This document shows positions 25,057 to 33,345 of a stretch of 64,000 nt of DNA, one piece after another. Positions within the stretch are counted from its first letter, which is position 1. Each line of letters starts with the position of its first letter. The position numbers and the translations under genes were made by a program. Source of the DNA: Phycisphaerae bacterium RAS1 (GTDB lineage Bacteria > Planctomycetota > Phycisphaerae > UBA1845 > Fen-1342); NCBI GenBank assembly GCA_007859745.1, contig SMLU01000001.1, positions 2,728,001 to 2,792,000 on the forward strand, in the 5' to 3' direction. The notes beneath the pieces are model-generated. The model saw only the letters and a program-made list of their open reading frames with translations. It made no database searches and was not told the DNA's origin.

Positions 25057-28000
25057 TCAGGTGCCTGAAAGCAACTGCACGAACGGGTTGATGTCGAGGA
25101 TGTCGACATTGCCGTCGTCGTTTACGTCCGCCAGCTCGCGCGCGCACTCGGGATACGCGGCCTGGTAGTCGGTCGCGCTCGAGAGCGCCAGGACGAACGG
25201 GTTGATGTCGAGGATATTGACCTCGCCGTCGCAGTTCATGTCGCCGACCGCGTTGGGCAGCGTCATGAGCACGATCTCCTCCATCAACTGGAAGGGCGTG
25301 CCCGGATCGTCGTCGTCGTCGCCGAGCACCGAGAGCACCGTCGTGGCGAACGGCTCGTGGTCGAGCGCCTGAACCTCGACGTCGACGTGCAGCGGCGTCG
25401 GTCCCAGGTCGCCCTTGACCGGAATGCCCGGTGGCAACCCGTTCAGAGAGACAATCTGCGGCGCCGGCGAACCGTCGGGCCAATGCGTCTCGATGCGGTA
25501 GCTGAGCATGGTGGTTTCGGTCGTCACGTCGAACCCAACCGTGCGGGCCGCGTTTCCGCCGGCACGCAACGGAATCAGCGTGCCCGATCCGTCGTTGCCC
25601 GGGCAGCAGATCGCGAAGCACCACTGGTTGGTCGCGTTGATATTCCCATTGCACGTGAACGAGAGGCCGTTCGCCAGGTTGATCACATTCATCGCATAGC
25701 AGGCGTTCAGGTACGGCGGCGGATTCGGCAATCCGGTCGGCCGGCCTACCAGCACGTTGATGTTCGAGCACGACCCGGCGGGCACGGTGATGAAGCCGCT
25801 CGACGGCGTGAACGTCATTGAGCCCAGCGCCGTGCAGCCCGGACCGGTCAGCGGCCCGGCGAGGTTCCAGAAGTAAGTCTGCGGCGCGGGGGAGTAGTTG
25901 CAGATGGTCATCGTCGCAGGTTTCACGATCTGGTTCTTGCAGAAGGTGATGTTCGGAATCTGGCACGACTGCCGGCACTTGCCGCTGCCGCCGGCCAGGT
26001 AGATCGCCTGCACTTCAGCCGGCGTCAGCGCCCGGCGGAAAATCTGCAGCTCGTCGATCCTGCCCACGTACGGAATGATGGACGAGATCGGCTGCCGCTG
26101 GCCGATCCAGAGTTCGGCCGTGTTGGTCGTGTTTCCGGCGCGGGCCGACGGGTTGAACGACTGCGACACGCCGTCCACGTAGAGCTTCAGTCCGGTCGCG
26201 CTGGTGCGCTGCACGGTCGCGGCGACGTGGTGCCAGCGACCGTCGTTTGCGGCCAGCGTGGAGATCCAGTTCGAGAATCCGACCGTATCGCCGATCTGGA
26301 AGCTCAGCGTGCCGTTGAACAGGAACATCGAGTAGCCGATGGCGCCGCCGCCACCCACGACGCGCTTGTCGACGATGCTCTGGATGCCCTGTCCGTTGGT
26401 GCGGATCCAGGCGTCGATGCTGAAGTCCTGGTTGGCGGGGAAGTTGAGCTGCGCGTTGTTGTTGACCTTCACGTAATCGTCGACGCCGTCGAACTCCAGC
26501 GAGACGTTGACCACGCCCGCCGCGGGTGTCGGACCGTTCTGGTGCTGACCATTCTGCGCCGGAAGCGCGATGTCGCGCGCCGTCGGGATGATCGTCGGCG
26601 GCACCGTCGTTTCGTCAAACGGCCACCAGCCGACCATCGAGAGCGGCGGCTTGGCGCACGGCCCGCACGGCTCCCACGGCTGCGAAGCCATGTCGCCGCC
26701 GGCGAAACCGATGTTGAAGATGGGGGTGACCATGCCGTTGACGGTGTTGATACGGTAGATGAAACCGTCGGTGCAGCAGGCGAAGAGCCGGCCGTCGAGC
26801 GCGAACCCGATGCCCCAGAACGTCTTGCCGTGCGTACCGATGATGGTCTGAGCGCCGGTGGTCTTGTTGACGCGCACGAGCCGGCCGCTGTTGGTGGCGC
26901 CGTACAGCGTGCCCGTCCAGGGCTCGGTCGCCACGTCCCCGGCCCACGGCTCCGGGCCGCCGCCGATGAACGTGCTGGCGGCGGTGCCGGGGTGCACGCG
27001 CGCGATCGTCGCGCCGACGCCCGAGTAGAGCCAGCCGTCGCGGCCTTCGCCCAGCGCCAAGTGCGGCGGCGCCAGGCCCAGGAGGTTCGTGGAGCCGATG
27101 TTTACCGCAAAGAGCTGGCTGAGCTGGTTGCTGACGTAGATATTGCCCGCGCTGGCGCCGGCGGCGAGGTTGAACGCGCCGGGCACGTTTTTCCAGAAGC
27201 TGATCGTGCTCGTGTCGGGGAACACCTGGTAGACGTTTCCGGTGTTGTTGTCGTTGACATAGAGCACCGTCGGGCGGTTGCAGCACGAATCCGGGTTGCA
27301 GACCGTGCCGTCGCCCTTGTACGACCCGCCCTGCGCCAGGCAGCCGGTCTGCGTCGTCTGAATGCACTGCGACACGCCGCCGACCAGGATGCAGCAGGCC
27401 CCGTCCATGTTGCAGGGCGCCGTGGCACAGGTCGTGCCGTCGCCCTGGTAGGAGCCGTTCAGAACCGTATTGCAGCACGGGGCCGAAACGATCGAGCAGG
27501 TCGGGCCGGTCGGGCCGATGTGGCAGCAGGCGCCGACGGGCACGTCACAGTGGCTCGGCGGAAGGCAGTTCGTGCCGATGCCCTGCCAGATGCCGCCCTG
27601 CATCACGCAATCCGCGTACAGCGTCACGATGCAGCCCGTCGTCGGGCAGACGCCCACGCAGCACGCGCCGTCGATGTTGCACGGATTCGGCGTGCAAGGC
27701 ACGCCGTTGCCCATGTAAATGCCGTTATAGACCGCGGCACAATCGGTCGGCGTGGTGATGACGCACTGGATGCTGCCCGGCTGGATCTCGTAGCAGCAGG
27801 CGCCCATCTGAATCGGATTGCATTCGCAGTGGTAATAGTAAATGCCGGTCGCCGGATCAAAGAGCTCGAGGGTCTCACAGGGCGAGCCGTCCGGGCAAGC
27901 GCCGACGCAGACGACCACGTTAATGTCGAGAATCGGATGGCACTCGTTTTCGCCCAGGCACTCGCAGGCGACGACCTCATACGTCGGCGGGACCGTGGGC

Positions 28001-28644
28001 AGTTTCTTGATGACGGTCGGCGTGCAGCACTCGCCCGCCGGACACAGACCACCGCAGCCCGGGCGGCAGGTGCCGGGCATATCGGGGTTGCAGATCGAAA
28101 CGACGTCGCAGGTCGGCGCCGTGAGGTCCGGACAGCCGCAGCGGTACGTGACGGAGTTATCGATATTCCGCCGGCAGAAGACCTCGCAGTTCGAGACGCC
28201 GTCGGGGCAAACGCCTTGGCAGATCGGGCCGGCAACCGGGTCATAAGCGATGTAGCACCCGTCCGGGCCCGAAAGGCACTCGCATTTCGTGACGTGCCAG
28301 GTGCCGTCCGGGTAGACGGTGATCTCAACCGGCACGCAGTTTCCGCCGGGAGGAACCGGACAGAACGTGGTGCAGGCCATGCCGGTCGCGTCCGGCTGGC
28401 AAATCCCGCCGGCGACCTGGCCGCCGGCGTTCTCATCGGTCGCGGCCGGCTTATCCGGACGCGAGCTGTCCTGAAGCATGAAGCTGAACGCGGCGCTCGA
28501 TACGGGCGGCCAGGCGGCGACCGCGGCGCGCGGCCCGTCCGCGAACAGCAAGGGCGAAGCCAGCCCCGCATTCGCAGTTCCAAGGGCGACGAGGGTGCAG
28601 ACGAGCGCGCGGATATCAACGGGGCGGAAAATGTGTAAGCGCAT
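25057..28644 (-). CDS. Secreted LamG/GACC-module protein with dockerin repeats
   Basis: This 1195-residue exported protein begins with a signal peptide (about residues 1-30). The N-terminal half is Cys-rich. It has metal- or disulfide-type CxxxC clusters (GGLCPAGECCTP) and four GACC modules of the form GACC..., then GGxYxGDGTxC, from about residue 280 to 455. A beta-propeller-like central part follows (about 460-690: TVLYVNDNNTGNVYQVFPD, then WGIGFALDGRLFACC). The LamG/concanavalin-like domain is at about 695-900 (LEFDGVDDYVKVNNNAQLNF; RWHHVAATVQRTSATGLKLY; IDELQIFRRALTPAEVQAIY). A beta-rich linker and two dockerin loops end it (DMNCDGEVNILDINPFV; DVNDDGNVDILDINPFV). The role is unknown; carbohydrate or surface binding is inferred from LamG. 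Confidence 0.85.
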   Translation of the reverse strand: MRLHIFRPVDIRALVCTLVALGTANAGLASPLLFADGPRAAVAAWPPVSSAAFSFMLQDSSRPDKPAATDENAGGQVAGGICQPDATGMACTTFCPVPPGGNCVPVEITVYPDGTWHVTKCECLSGPDGCYIAYDPVAGPICQGVCPDGVSNCEVFCRRNIDNSVTYRCGCPDLTAPTCDVVSICNPDMPGTCRPGCGGLCPAGECCTPTVIKKLPTVPPTYEVVACECLGENECHPILDINVVVCVGACPDGSPCETLELFDPATGIYYYHCECNPIQMGACCYEIQPGSIQCVITTPTDCAAVYNGIYMGNGVPCTPNPCNIDGACCVGVCPTTGCIVTLYADCVMQGGIWQGIGTNCLPPSHCDVPVGACCHIGPTGPTCSIVSAPCCNTVLNGSYQGDGTTCATAPCNMDGACCILVGGVSQCIQTTQTGCLAQGGSYKGDGTVCNPDSCCNRPTVLYVNDNNTGNVYQVFPDTSTISFWKNVPGAFNLAAGASAGNIYVSNQLSQLFAVNIGSTNLLGLAPPHLALGEGRDGWLYSGVGATIARVHPGTAASTFIGGGPEPWAGDVATEPWTGTLYGATNSGRLVRVNKTTGAQTIIGTHGKTFWGIGFALDGRLFACCTDGFIYRINTVNGMVTPIFNIGFAGGDMASQPWEPCGPCAKPPLSMVGWWPFDETTVPPTIIPTARDIALPAQNGQHQNGPTPAAGVVNVSLEFDGVDDYVKVNNNAQLNFPANQDFSIDAWIRTNGQGIQSIVDKRVVGGGGAIGYSMFLFNGTLSFQIGDTVGFSNWISTLAANDGRWHHVAATVQRTSATGLKLYVDGVSQSFNPSARAGNTTNTAELWIGQRQPISSIIPYVGRIDELQIFRRALTPAEVQAIYLAGGSGKCRQSCQIPNITFCKNQIVKPATMTICNYSPAPQTYFWNLAGPLTGPGCTALGSMTFTPSSGFITVPAGSCSNINVLVGRPTGLPNPPPYLNACYAMNVINLANGLSFTCNGNINATNQWCFAICCPGNDGSGTLIPLRAGGNAARTVGFDVTTETTMLSYRIETHWPDGSPAPQIVSLNGLPPGIPVKGDLGPTPLHVDVEVQALDHEPFATTVLSVLGDDDDDPGTPFQLMEEIVLMTLPNAVGDMNCDGEVNILDINPFVLALSSATDYQAAYPECARELADVNDDGNVDILDINPFVQLLSGT

Positions 28645-28839
28645 GGGTTCTCGGTTCCTGTTTAGGGAGGTGCGGCCGAATACTAGTAATATACCGTCCC
28701 CCGGTTCAATAAGTAAAGAAAGAACTCGGGAGCATCGACGGCCCGCCGGCGCGAACCGGAAAACGCACCGGCGGGACGCCGATGCTGCCCTCCATCGCTT
28801 GCGGTTGCGGGTCCGGGCCAGTCGCCGCGGGTGGGCGGC

Positions 28840-29622
28840 TCACGCCTCCGATAATGTGCGCAGGTCCTCCGCCTCCGCCGCGCCCTCGATAAACCGCCGC
28901 ACACGCGGATCGCGGCTTTGCACCAGTTCCTGGGGCGTCCCATCGGCGACGAATCGCCCGCCGGCAAGCATCAGGACGCGGTCGCCGACTTCGGCGGCGC
29001 TTTTCATGTCGTGGGTCACGACCAGCCCGGTCACATCCACCTCGTGCTGAAAGTGGCGGATGACCTTGTTGATCGCGTCGGAGCGCTGCGGGTCCAGTCC
29101 GGCGGTCGGCTCGTCATAAAGGATGACTTTGGGCGGCGGATCCATGGCGATGGCCCGGGCCAGGGCGGCGCGTTTTTTTTCGCCGCCGGACAGCTCACCC
29201 GGCCGCTTGTGCTGAAAGCCGCTCAGGCCGACCAGGTCGAGACAGCGGGCGACGAGCTGCTGCACCTTTTTGCGATCGACGTGTCCCGAGCCGGTCTCGA
29301 CCAGTTGAAACGCGACGTTTTCGCCGACCGAGAGCGAATCGAAGAGCGCGTTGAGCTGAAACACGAAGCTGATCTGCCGGCGGATCGGCACGAGCTGCCG
29401 TTCGCCCAGGTGATCGACGCGCTGCCCCTCGAAGTAGACCTCGCCTTTGTCCGGCCGAAGCAACCCGACGATGTGCTTGAGCATCACGCTCTTGCCGCAG
29501 CCGGAGCGGCCGATGATGACGGTCGTCTTGCCGCGCTCAATGCGCAGGTCGACGTCGTCGAGCACGCGCTGCCGGCCGAAGGATTTGCTGACCTGTCGCA
29601 GCTCGATGATCGTGTCGGGCAT
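28840..29622 (-). CDS. ABC transporter ATPase, Mla/Ttg2A type
   Basis: This 260-residue ATP-binding subunit most resembles MlaF, the ATPase of the phospholipid/organic-solvent Mla system that keeps outer-membrane lipid asymmetry. Walker A is GRSGCGKS, the Q-loop region is ISFVFQLNALFDSLSV, the signature is LSGGEKKRAALARAI, Walker B is VILYDEPTAGLDP and the switch His is VVTHDMKSAAEVGDRV. The ALFDSLSVGENV phrase is typical of this subclass. The ATG at 29622 is chosen because the family starts just before the first strand; longer frames run through a 7-bp repeat. The partner permease and MCE protein genes are not adjacent. Confidence 0.88.
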   Translation of the reverse strand: MPDTIIELRQVSKSFGRQRVLDDVDLRIERGKTTVIIGRSGCGKSVMLKHIVGLLRPDKGEVYFEGQRVDHLGERQLVPIRRQISFVFQLNALFDSLSVGENVAFQLVETGSGHVDRKKVQQLVARCLDLVGLSGFQHKRPGELSGGEKKRAALARAIAMDPPPKVILYDEPTAGLDPQRSDAINKVIRHFQHEVDVTGLVVTHDMKSAAEVGDRVLMLAGGRFVADGTPQELVQSRDPRVRRFIEGAAEAEDLRTLSEA

Positions 29623-29649
29623 GGGGGGAGAATATTGCCGGCGTGCGGT

Positions 29650-29745
29650 GGGTGACAAGGGAGGGGCGACAGGTGACAGGTGACAGGCGCCAGGTGACAG
29701 GTGAGAGGTGAAAGTAAAAGGTGAAAGGTGAAACGCGAAAGTGAG
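29650..29745. repeat. Degenerate seven-base purine repeat AGGTGAC/AGGTGAA
   Basis: A run of AGGTGAC, AGGCGCC, AGGTGAG and AGGTGAA heptamers with drift lies upstream of the ATPase start on its leader side. It encodes nothing that I can support. It shares the 7-bp period, though not the sequence, of the GGGCGCN arrays. Confidence 0.7.
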
Positions 29746-29770
29746 AATTGACGATGGACGGCGTCTTTTC

Positions 29771-29800
29771 AGAACCCGCCGCGCCAAGCGGCGGGGTGAC
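29771..29800. repeat. Single BIME arm, copy E
   Basis: One hairpin arm only (GAACCCGCCGCGCCAAGCGG plus CGGGGTGACG) with no inverted partner downstream. It shows that arms can exist singly, as REP units do. The rest of the 29623-30011 gap has no gene. Confidence 0.8.
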
Positions 29801-30011
29801 GTCCGGGTTGAGCGGAGCTAAGTCGCCCCTACGCGGTGGGGAGCGCGAGCCTCCGGCCCACCCGTGCGGGCGGGACGCCGCACGCCCCGATTTTTTCACA
29901 AGCTCTTCCCATCCGAACCCGGATGGCTTAACCTGACATGTAGATAGATAATATGCTTGGGTGCGTTCGGGTCGAAGGTGGGAAGGGTGCGCCGCTCGCA
30001 AGGAGATTGCG

Positions 30012-31157
30012 ATGCGACGACGGCGCGGTCTGAGGGTATTGCAGTGGAAGGCGAGCGCAACGCCGCTCGCGTGCACGTGTCTGGCGGGCTTGGCGCTCGC
30101 CGCGGCGCCCGCACGGGCCGAGACGCTGCTCGACATGAACGGCGGCCTGGCCGACGACAAGGCGCCGGCCAAGAAGGCGGAGACGCCGCCGGCAAAACCG
30201 GCCGAGCCTGCCAAGAAGGAGGCTTCGGCAACAACCAAGATGGAGAAATCCGCGCCGGTTTCCGCTGCCGCGGGGCGGAGCGATCGGGCCACGTTTCTGC
30301 TCTCCGCCGACCCGATTCACAATGATCCGACCATCCTCTGGGACGGATTCCTGAACGGCCTGCGCGGCTTTGAGCACTTCTACGAGCCGGTCGGCAGCCC
30401 GCTTTACTTCGAATCGCCTTTCAACAACAGCGGCCTGCGGCTGCTCTACCTGTACCACGATTTCCCGTCCAAGTCGCAGATCGGCGGCGGCGGCCTGAAT
30501 GTCTTCGCCGTCCAGGCGCGCCTGGCGCTGACCGAGCGCTTGGGCTTCATCGCCACCAAGGACGGCTACAGCCTGATGCGGGCCGGAATCCTGCCGGAAG
30601 ATGACGGCTGGAACAACGCCGCCGCGGGGATCAAATACGTCATCATCGCCGACCGCGAGAATGACTTTGTGCTGACCGCCGGTTCGCGCTGGGAATGGAC
30701 CAATGGCGACACGGGCATCGCACAAAGCCCGACACAGGAACTCAGCCCGTTCGTCGGCTTCGCCAAGGGGTTCAACCAGTTCCATATGCTGGGCAACCTG
30801 ACCGGGCGGCTGCCGATGGACCGGCACGACGGCAATTACATTCTGAGTTGGGACCTGCACTTCGACTACGAGATTGCGCCGAAGGAGCTGCCCGGCTTTG
30901 CGCCGCTGTTCGAGGTCCACGGACTGCACTACCTCAGCGACGCGGATCGCCTGCCGCTGGCCGTCGGCGGCGCCGACTACACGAACCTCGGCTCGACCGA
31001 TGTCGCCGGCAGCGGCGTGTTCTGGGCCGGGCTGGGATTCCGCTGGAAGCTGACGCCGCACATGTCGATCGGCTCGACCTGGGAATTCCCGCTGAGCAAC
31101 CCGGATGACGATATCTTCGGCCAGCGCGTCACGGCCGATCTGATGCTGACCTGGTAG
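30012..31157 (+). CDS. Putative outer-membrane beta-barrel protein
   Basis: The protein has 381 residues: a basic-start signal peptide (about 1-38, ending APARAET), a Lys/Pro/Ala linker (about 48-85) and a beta-strand-rich body with alternating hydrophobic residues and aromatic girdles. The protein ends in RVTADLMLTW, and a terminal aromatic residue is typical of barrels inserted by the Bam complex. The ATG at 30012 follows AAGGAGA by seven bases. No enzyme motif is present, and I do not recognise a named family. Alternatives are a lipid-associated or periplasmic beta protein. Confidence 0.6.
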   Translation: MRRRRGLRVLQWKASATPLACTCLAGLALAAAPARAETLLDMNGGLADDKAPAKKAETPPAKPAEPAKKEASATTKMEKSAPVSAAAGRSDRATFLLSADPIHNDPTILWDGFLNGLRGFEHFYEPVGSPLYFESPFNNSGLRLLYLYHDFPSKSQIGGGGLNVFAVQARLALTERLGFIATKDGYSLMRAGILPEDDGWNNAAAGIKYVIIADRENDFVLTAGSRWEWTNGDTGIAQSPTQELSPFVGFAKGFNQFHMLGNLTGRLPMDRHDGNYILSWDLHFDYEIAPKELPGFAPLFEVHGLHYLSDADRLPLAVGGADYTNLGSTDVAGSGVFWAGLGFRWKLTPHMSIGSTWEFPLSNPDDDIFGQRVTADLMLTW

Positions 31158-31276
31158 ACCTGAGGCGTGCGGGCGTTCCGCCTGCGGGTCGGGCGCCCGC
31201 GCTCCCCGAGGTTCGTGCACGATGCCTAACTGACAGGCTGAAGTCCCGCCTCTAATTCTGGAAAGCGAGCAAACTC

Positions 31277-31456
31277 ATGCAATTCTTCGTGACCAAGCGC
31301 GGCCGAGTGCTGCTGTCGTCGGTCGTGCTGTTGCAGCTCATTCCGTTTGGCTGCGGACGGAACATCCTGAACGTCGTCACGCCGTGGCTGCTCGACGACA
31401 CGCGGAACATCCTCGATACCGTTGTGCGGGCGGTGGCGCCGCTGGTGCTGCCGTAG
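31277..31456 (+). CDS. Small putative lipoprotein, 59 residues
   Basis: This short frame runs from ATG at 31277 (MQFFVTKRGRVLLSSVVLLQ) to TAG at 31456. It has a basic start, a hydrophobic helix and a single N-terminal-half Cys in LIPFGCG that could be a lipobox, followed by NILNVVTPWLLDDTRNILDT. A modest purine-rich ribosome site (GGAAAGCGAG) precedes it. It fills most of the 31158-31571 gap between two plus-strand genes, and codon use is like the neighbours. The lipobox is atypical (Pro-Phe-Gly-Cys), so lipidation is a guess. I know no function. Confidence 0.5.
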   Translation: MQFFVTKRGRVLLSSVVLLQLIPFGCGRNILNVVTPWLLDDTRNILDTVVRAVAPLVLP

Positions 31457-31470
31457 CGAAACAAGCGACC

Positions 31471-31538
31471 AGAGCCGCGAGCGTAAGGGCCGTAAGGAGC
31501 GGAACCGGCGAGTTCCGCTTGCTTACGCGCGCGGCTCT
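31471..31538. repeat. Palindromic element, GAGCCGCG family, second copy
   Basis: The outer arms AGAGCCGCGAGCGTAAG and CTTACGCGCGCGGCTCT and the inner GGAAC/GTTCC form a nested hairpin of the family seen at 20560-20632. Confidence 0.75.
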
Positions 31539-31571
31539 GCTCTGCGATAGACGCCGGTAGAATTCGCCGCA

Positions 31572-33125
31572 ATGAAACCGGCGTGGCTCACACTTCTCAT
31601 CCTCGTCAGCGCGCTGGCCATCTGGGGGCTGACCGACATCCGCCGCCGGGCGCGGATTGACCCGGCCCGCCCCGACGTCCACAAGACGGACCTGACCGTC
31701 TATACCGGGGCAGCCCGCGAGATCGTCGAAGGGCGCGATCCCTACGCGATCACCAATCCGCGCGGGATGTACTACCTCTACCCGCCGCTCTTCGCGCTGC
31801 TGCTGACCCCGCTGACGACAGTCGATACGCAGACGCAGGCGGTGACCTGGTTTGCGGTGAACTGCCTGCTGGCGGCGGGGTGCGCGGTGGAGGCGGGGAA
31901 GATCGCTCGGGCTGCCCGCAGGGGCGCAGGGCGCGGGGCGCAGGGCGCGGGCCGCCCGGAGGATTCTTCACCTTCAGCCCCGGTGTGGATTTGGGTGTGC
32001 GCGACGCTGGCTGTGCTGATGCCGGCGTTGAACACGCTTCAGCGCGGGCAGGCGAACATCGCGGTTCTCTACCCGTTGCTGCTCGGGTTCCGGCTGGTGC
32101 TGACGGCTCGGCGAAACTCGACGGCGATAGTCGGAGGCGTCTTGCTGGCGCTGCCGGTGGCGCTGAAGCTCACGCCGGCCCTTCCGGTTGCGTTCGTTCT
32201 TCTCCAGGAATTCGTCGCGGCGCTTCGGCGCGGGGCGGGCATCGCCCACGATTCAACGCGCGCCGTCGTGACGCATGACATGGTGGGCACGGCCCACCCT
32301 ACAACTTCCGCAAGTTGCACGCAGCATGCCGCAAGTAGCACGCCGCTCGCCGTACTCAACCCGCGGCACGCCGCACAGTTTCTGTTCACGACGCTGGGCG
32401 TCGCCCTGGGATTGTCGCTCTTCTTCTTCCTGATTCCGGCCGCCTGCACCGGCTGGCATCGCAATCTCGAGCTGCTGCGAACCTGGAAGGCGCGCGTCGC
32501 CGCCAACGAAAACGTCGGCGTTCAGAACGCCTTCAACGACCGCAGTTACCGCAACCAGAGCCTGGAAAACGCCGCCTACCACTGCGGCAACTTCCTGGTG
32601 TACTCCCTTTTCGGCGGGCCGGACGACCGCCTCGCCGCCCGGCGGGCGACCACGCAGGCCGTCATGCCGATGGACAGCCCTTGGTTTGATGCGATCGTGA
32701 ATATCGTCCGCGGCGGGCTGCTGCTGCTCCTGTTCATCGCCGGCCTGAGCGGCTTCGCCTCGCGCGACCCGTTGCGCCGCGCTGCCGCGTTCGGGTTGGC
32801 ATGCCTGCTGACGCTGCTGGTGTCGCCGCTGTCGTGGGCGCATCACTACGTCATCGCATTCCCGGCGGCAGTCTTTGTGCCGCTGTGGTTGCTTCGGACC
32901 GGCCGGTTTCGGGCCGCAGTGCTGATCGCGGGCGCGCTGGCGAGCCTGTCCGTGGCTCACTACGCGCTGCTCGAACACGTCGGACGCGTCGGGATGCTGG
33001 GGCTGGGCACGGCAGTCGTCGCTCTTGTGGCGTCATGGTCGCTCGCGTTTCCGCGGCCAAAGTTATTGGCAGACGGCGCGGGCCGGGCCGTTTTTCCGAA
33101 CCCGCCGCGCCAAGCTGCGGGTTGA
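31572..33125 (+). CDS. Polytopic glycosyltransferase, GT87/DUF2029 type, with in-frame repeat insertions
   Basis: This 517-residue integral membrane protein resembles GT87/DUF2029 mannosyltransferases that use a polyprenyl-phosphate sugar outside the membrane. It begins with a helix (MKPAWLTLLILVSALAIWGL), then an extracytoplasmic loop with an acidic pair (VHKTDLTVYTGAAREI) and GRDPYAITNPRGMYYLYPPL, then many helices; NTLQRGQANIAVLYPLLLG is typical of the family. Three stretches look foreign: a 7-bp repeat at 31920-31952 encoding RRGAGRGAQGAGR, a region at about 32262-32370 encoding GTAHPTTSASCTQHAAS, and a C-terminal tail VFPNPPRQAAG encoded by the left arm of a BIME element. The substrate is unknown. 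Confidence 0.72.
   Translation: MKPAWLTLLILVSALAIWGLTDIRRRARIDPARPDVHKTDLTVYTGAAREIVEGRDPYAITNPRGMYYLYPPLFALLLTPLTTVDTQTQAVTWFAVNCLLAAGCAVEAGKIARAARRGAGRGAQGAGRPEDSSPSAPVWIWVCATLAVLMPALNTLQRGQANIAVLYPLLLGFRLVLTARRNSTAIVGGVLLALPVALKLTPALPVAFVLLQEFVAALRRGAGIAHDSTRAVVTHDMVGTAHPTTSASCTQHAASSTPLAVLNPRHAAQFLFTTLGVALGLSLFFFLIPAACTGWHRNLELLRTWKARVAANENVGVQNAFNDRSYRNQSLENAAYHCGNFLVYSLFGGPDDRLAARRATTQAVMPMDSPWFDAIVNIVRGGLLLLLFIAGLSGFASRDPLRRAAAFGLACLLTLLVSPLSWAHHYVIAFPAAVFVPLWLLRTGRFRAAVLIAGALASLSVAHYALLEHVGRVGMLGLGTAVVALVASWSLAFPRPKLLADGAGRAVFPNPPRQAAG
31920..31952. repeat. Seven-base tandem array inside the glycosyltransferase gene
   Basis: Four GGGCGCA/GGGCGCG heptamers in phase lie within the coding sequence. 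Because 7 is not a multiple of 3, gain or loss of one unit would shift the reading frame. Confidence 0.85.
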
Positions 33126-33193
33126 CGATCCTGGGCGAGCAGCGCCGCATAGGCCGGGGACGTCGACCCGCCGCTTGGCGCGGCGGGTTCGGA
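33096..33193. repeat. BIME-like palindromic element, copy F (subtype 1)
   Basis: The left arm (with one change, GCTGCGGG) supplies the last codons and stop of the glycosyltransferase; the right arm at 33170-33193 is intact. The remaining 150 bp to the VKOR gene show no other gene. Confidence 0.88.
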
Positions 33194-33345
33194 CAGAAAT
33201 GCCCGCGGAGCCTGCCGCTATCCATGGTTACTTCCGCTCGTGTTTCCGCGGCCCCACCTGCGTTGACCGCGCTGAGCATCGAATGCACTATACCTTTTCG
33301 AGCGCGCGGCGCCTTCGCTCCGAGCGCATTTGAGGATCCGATTCA

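Noticed and set aside
26227..28638. Long plus-strand open frame opposite the LamG protein
   Set aside because: It has no domain and no ribosome site and lies opposite a protein with LamG and dockerin motifs.
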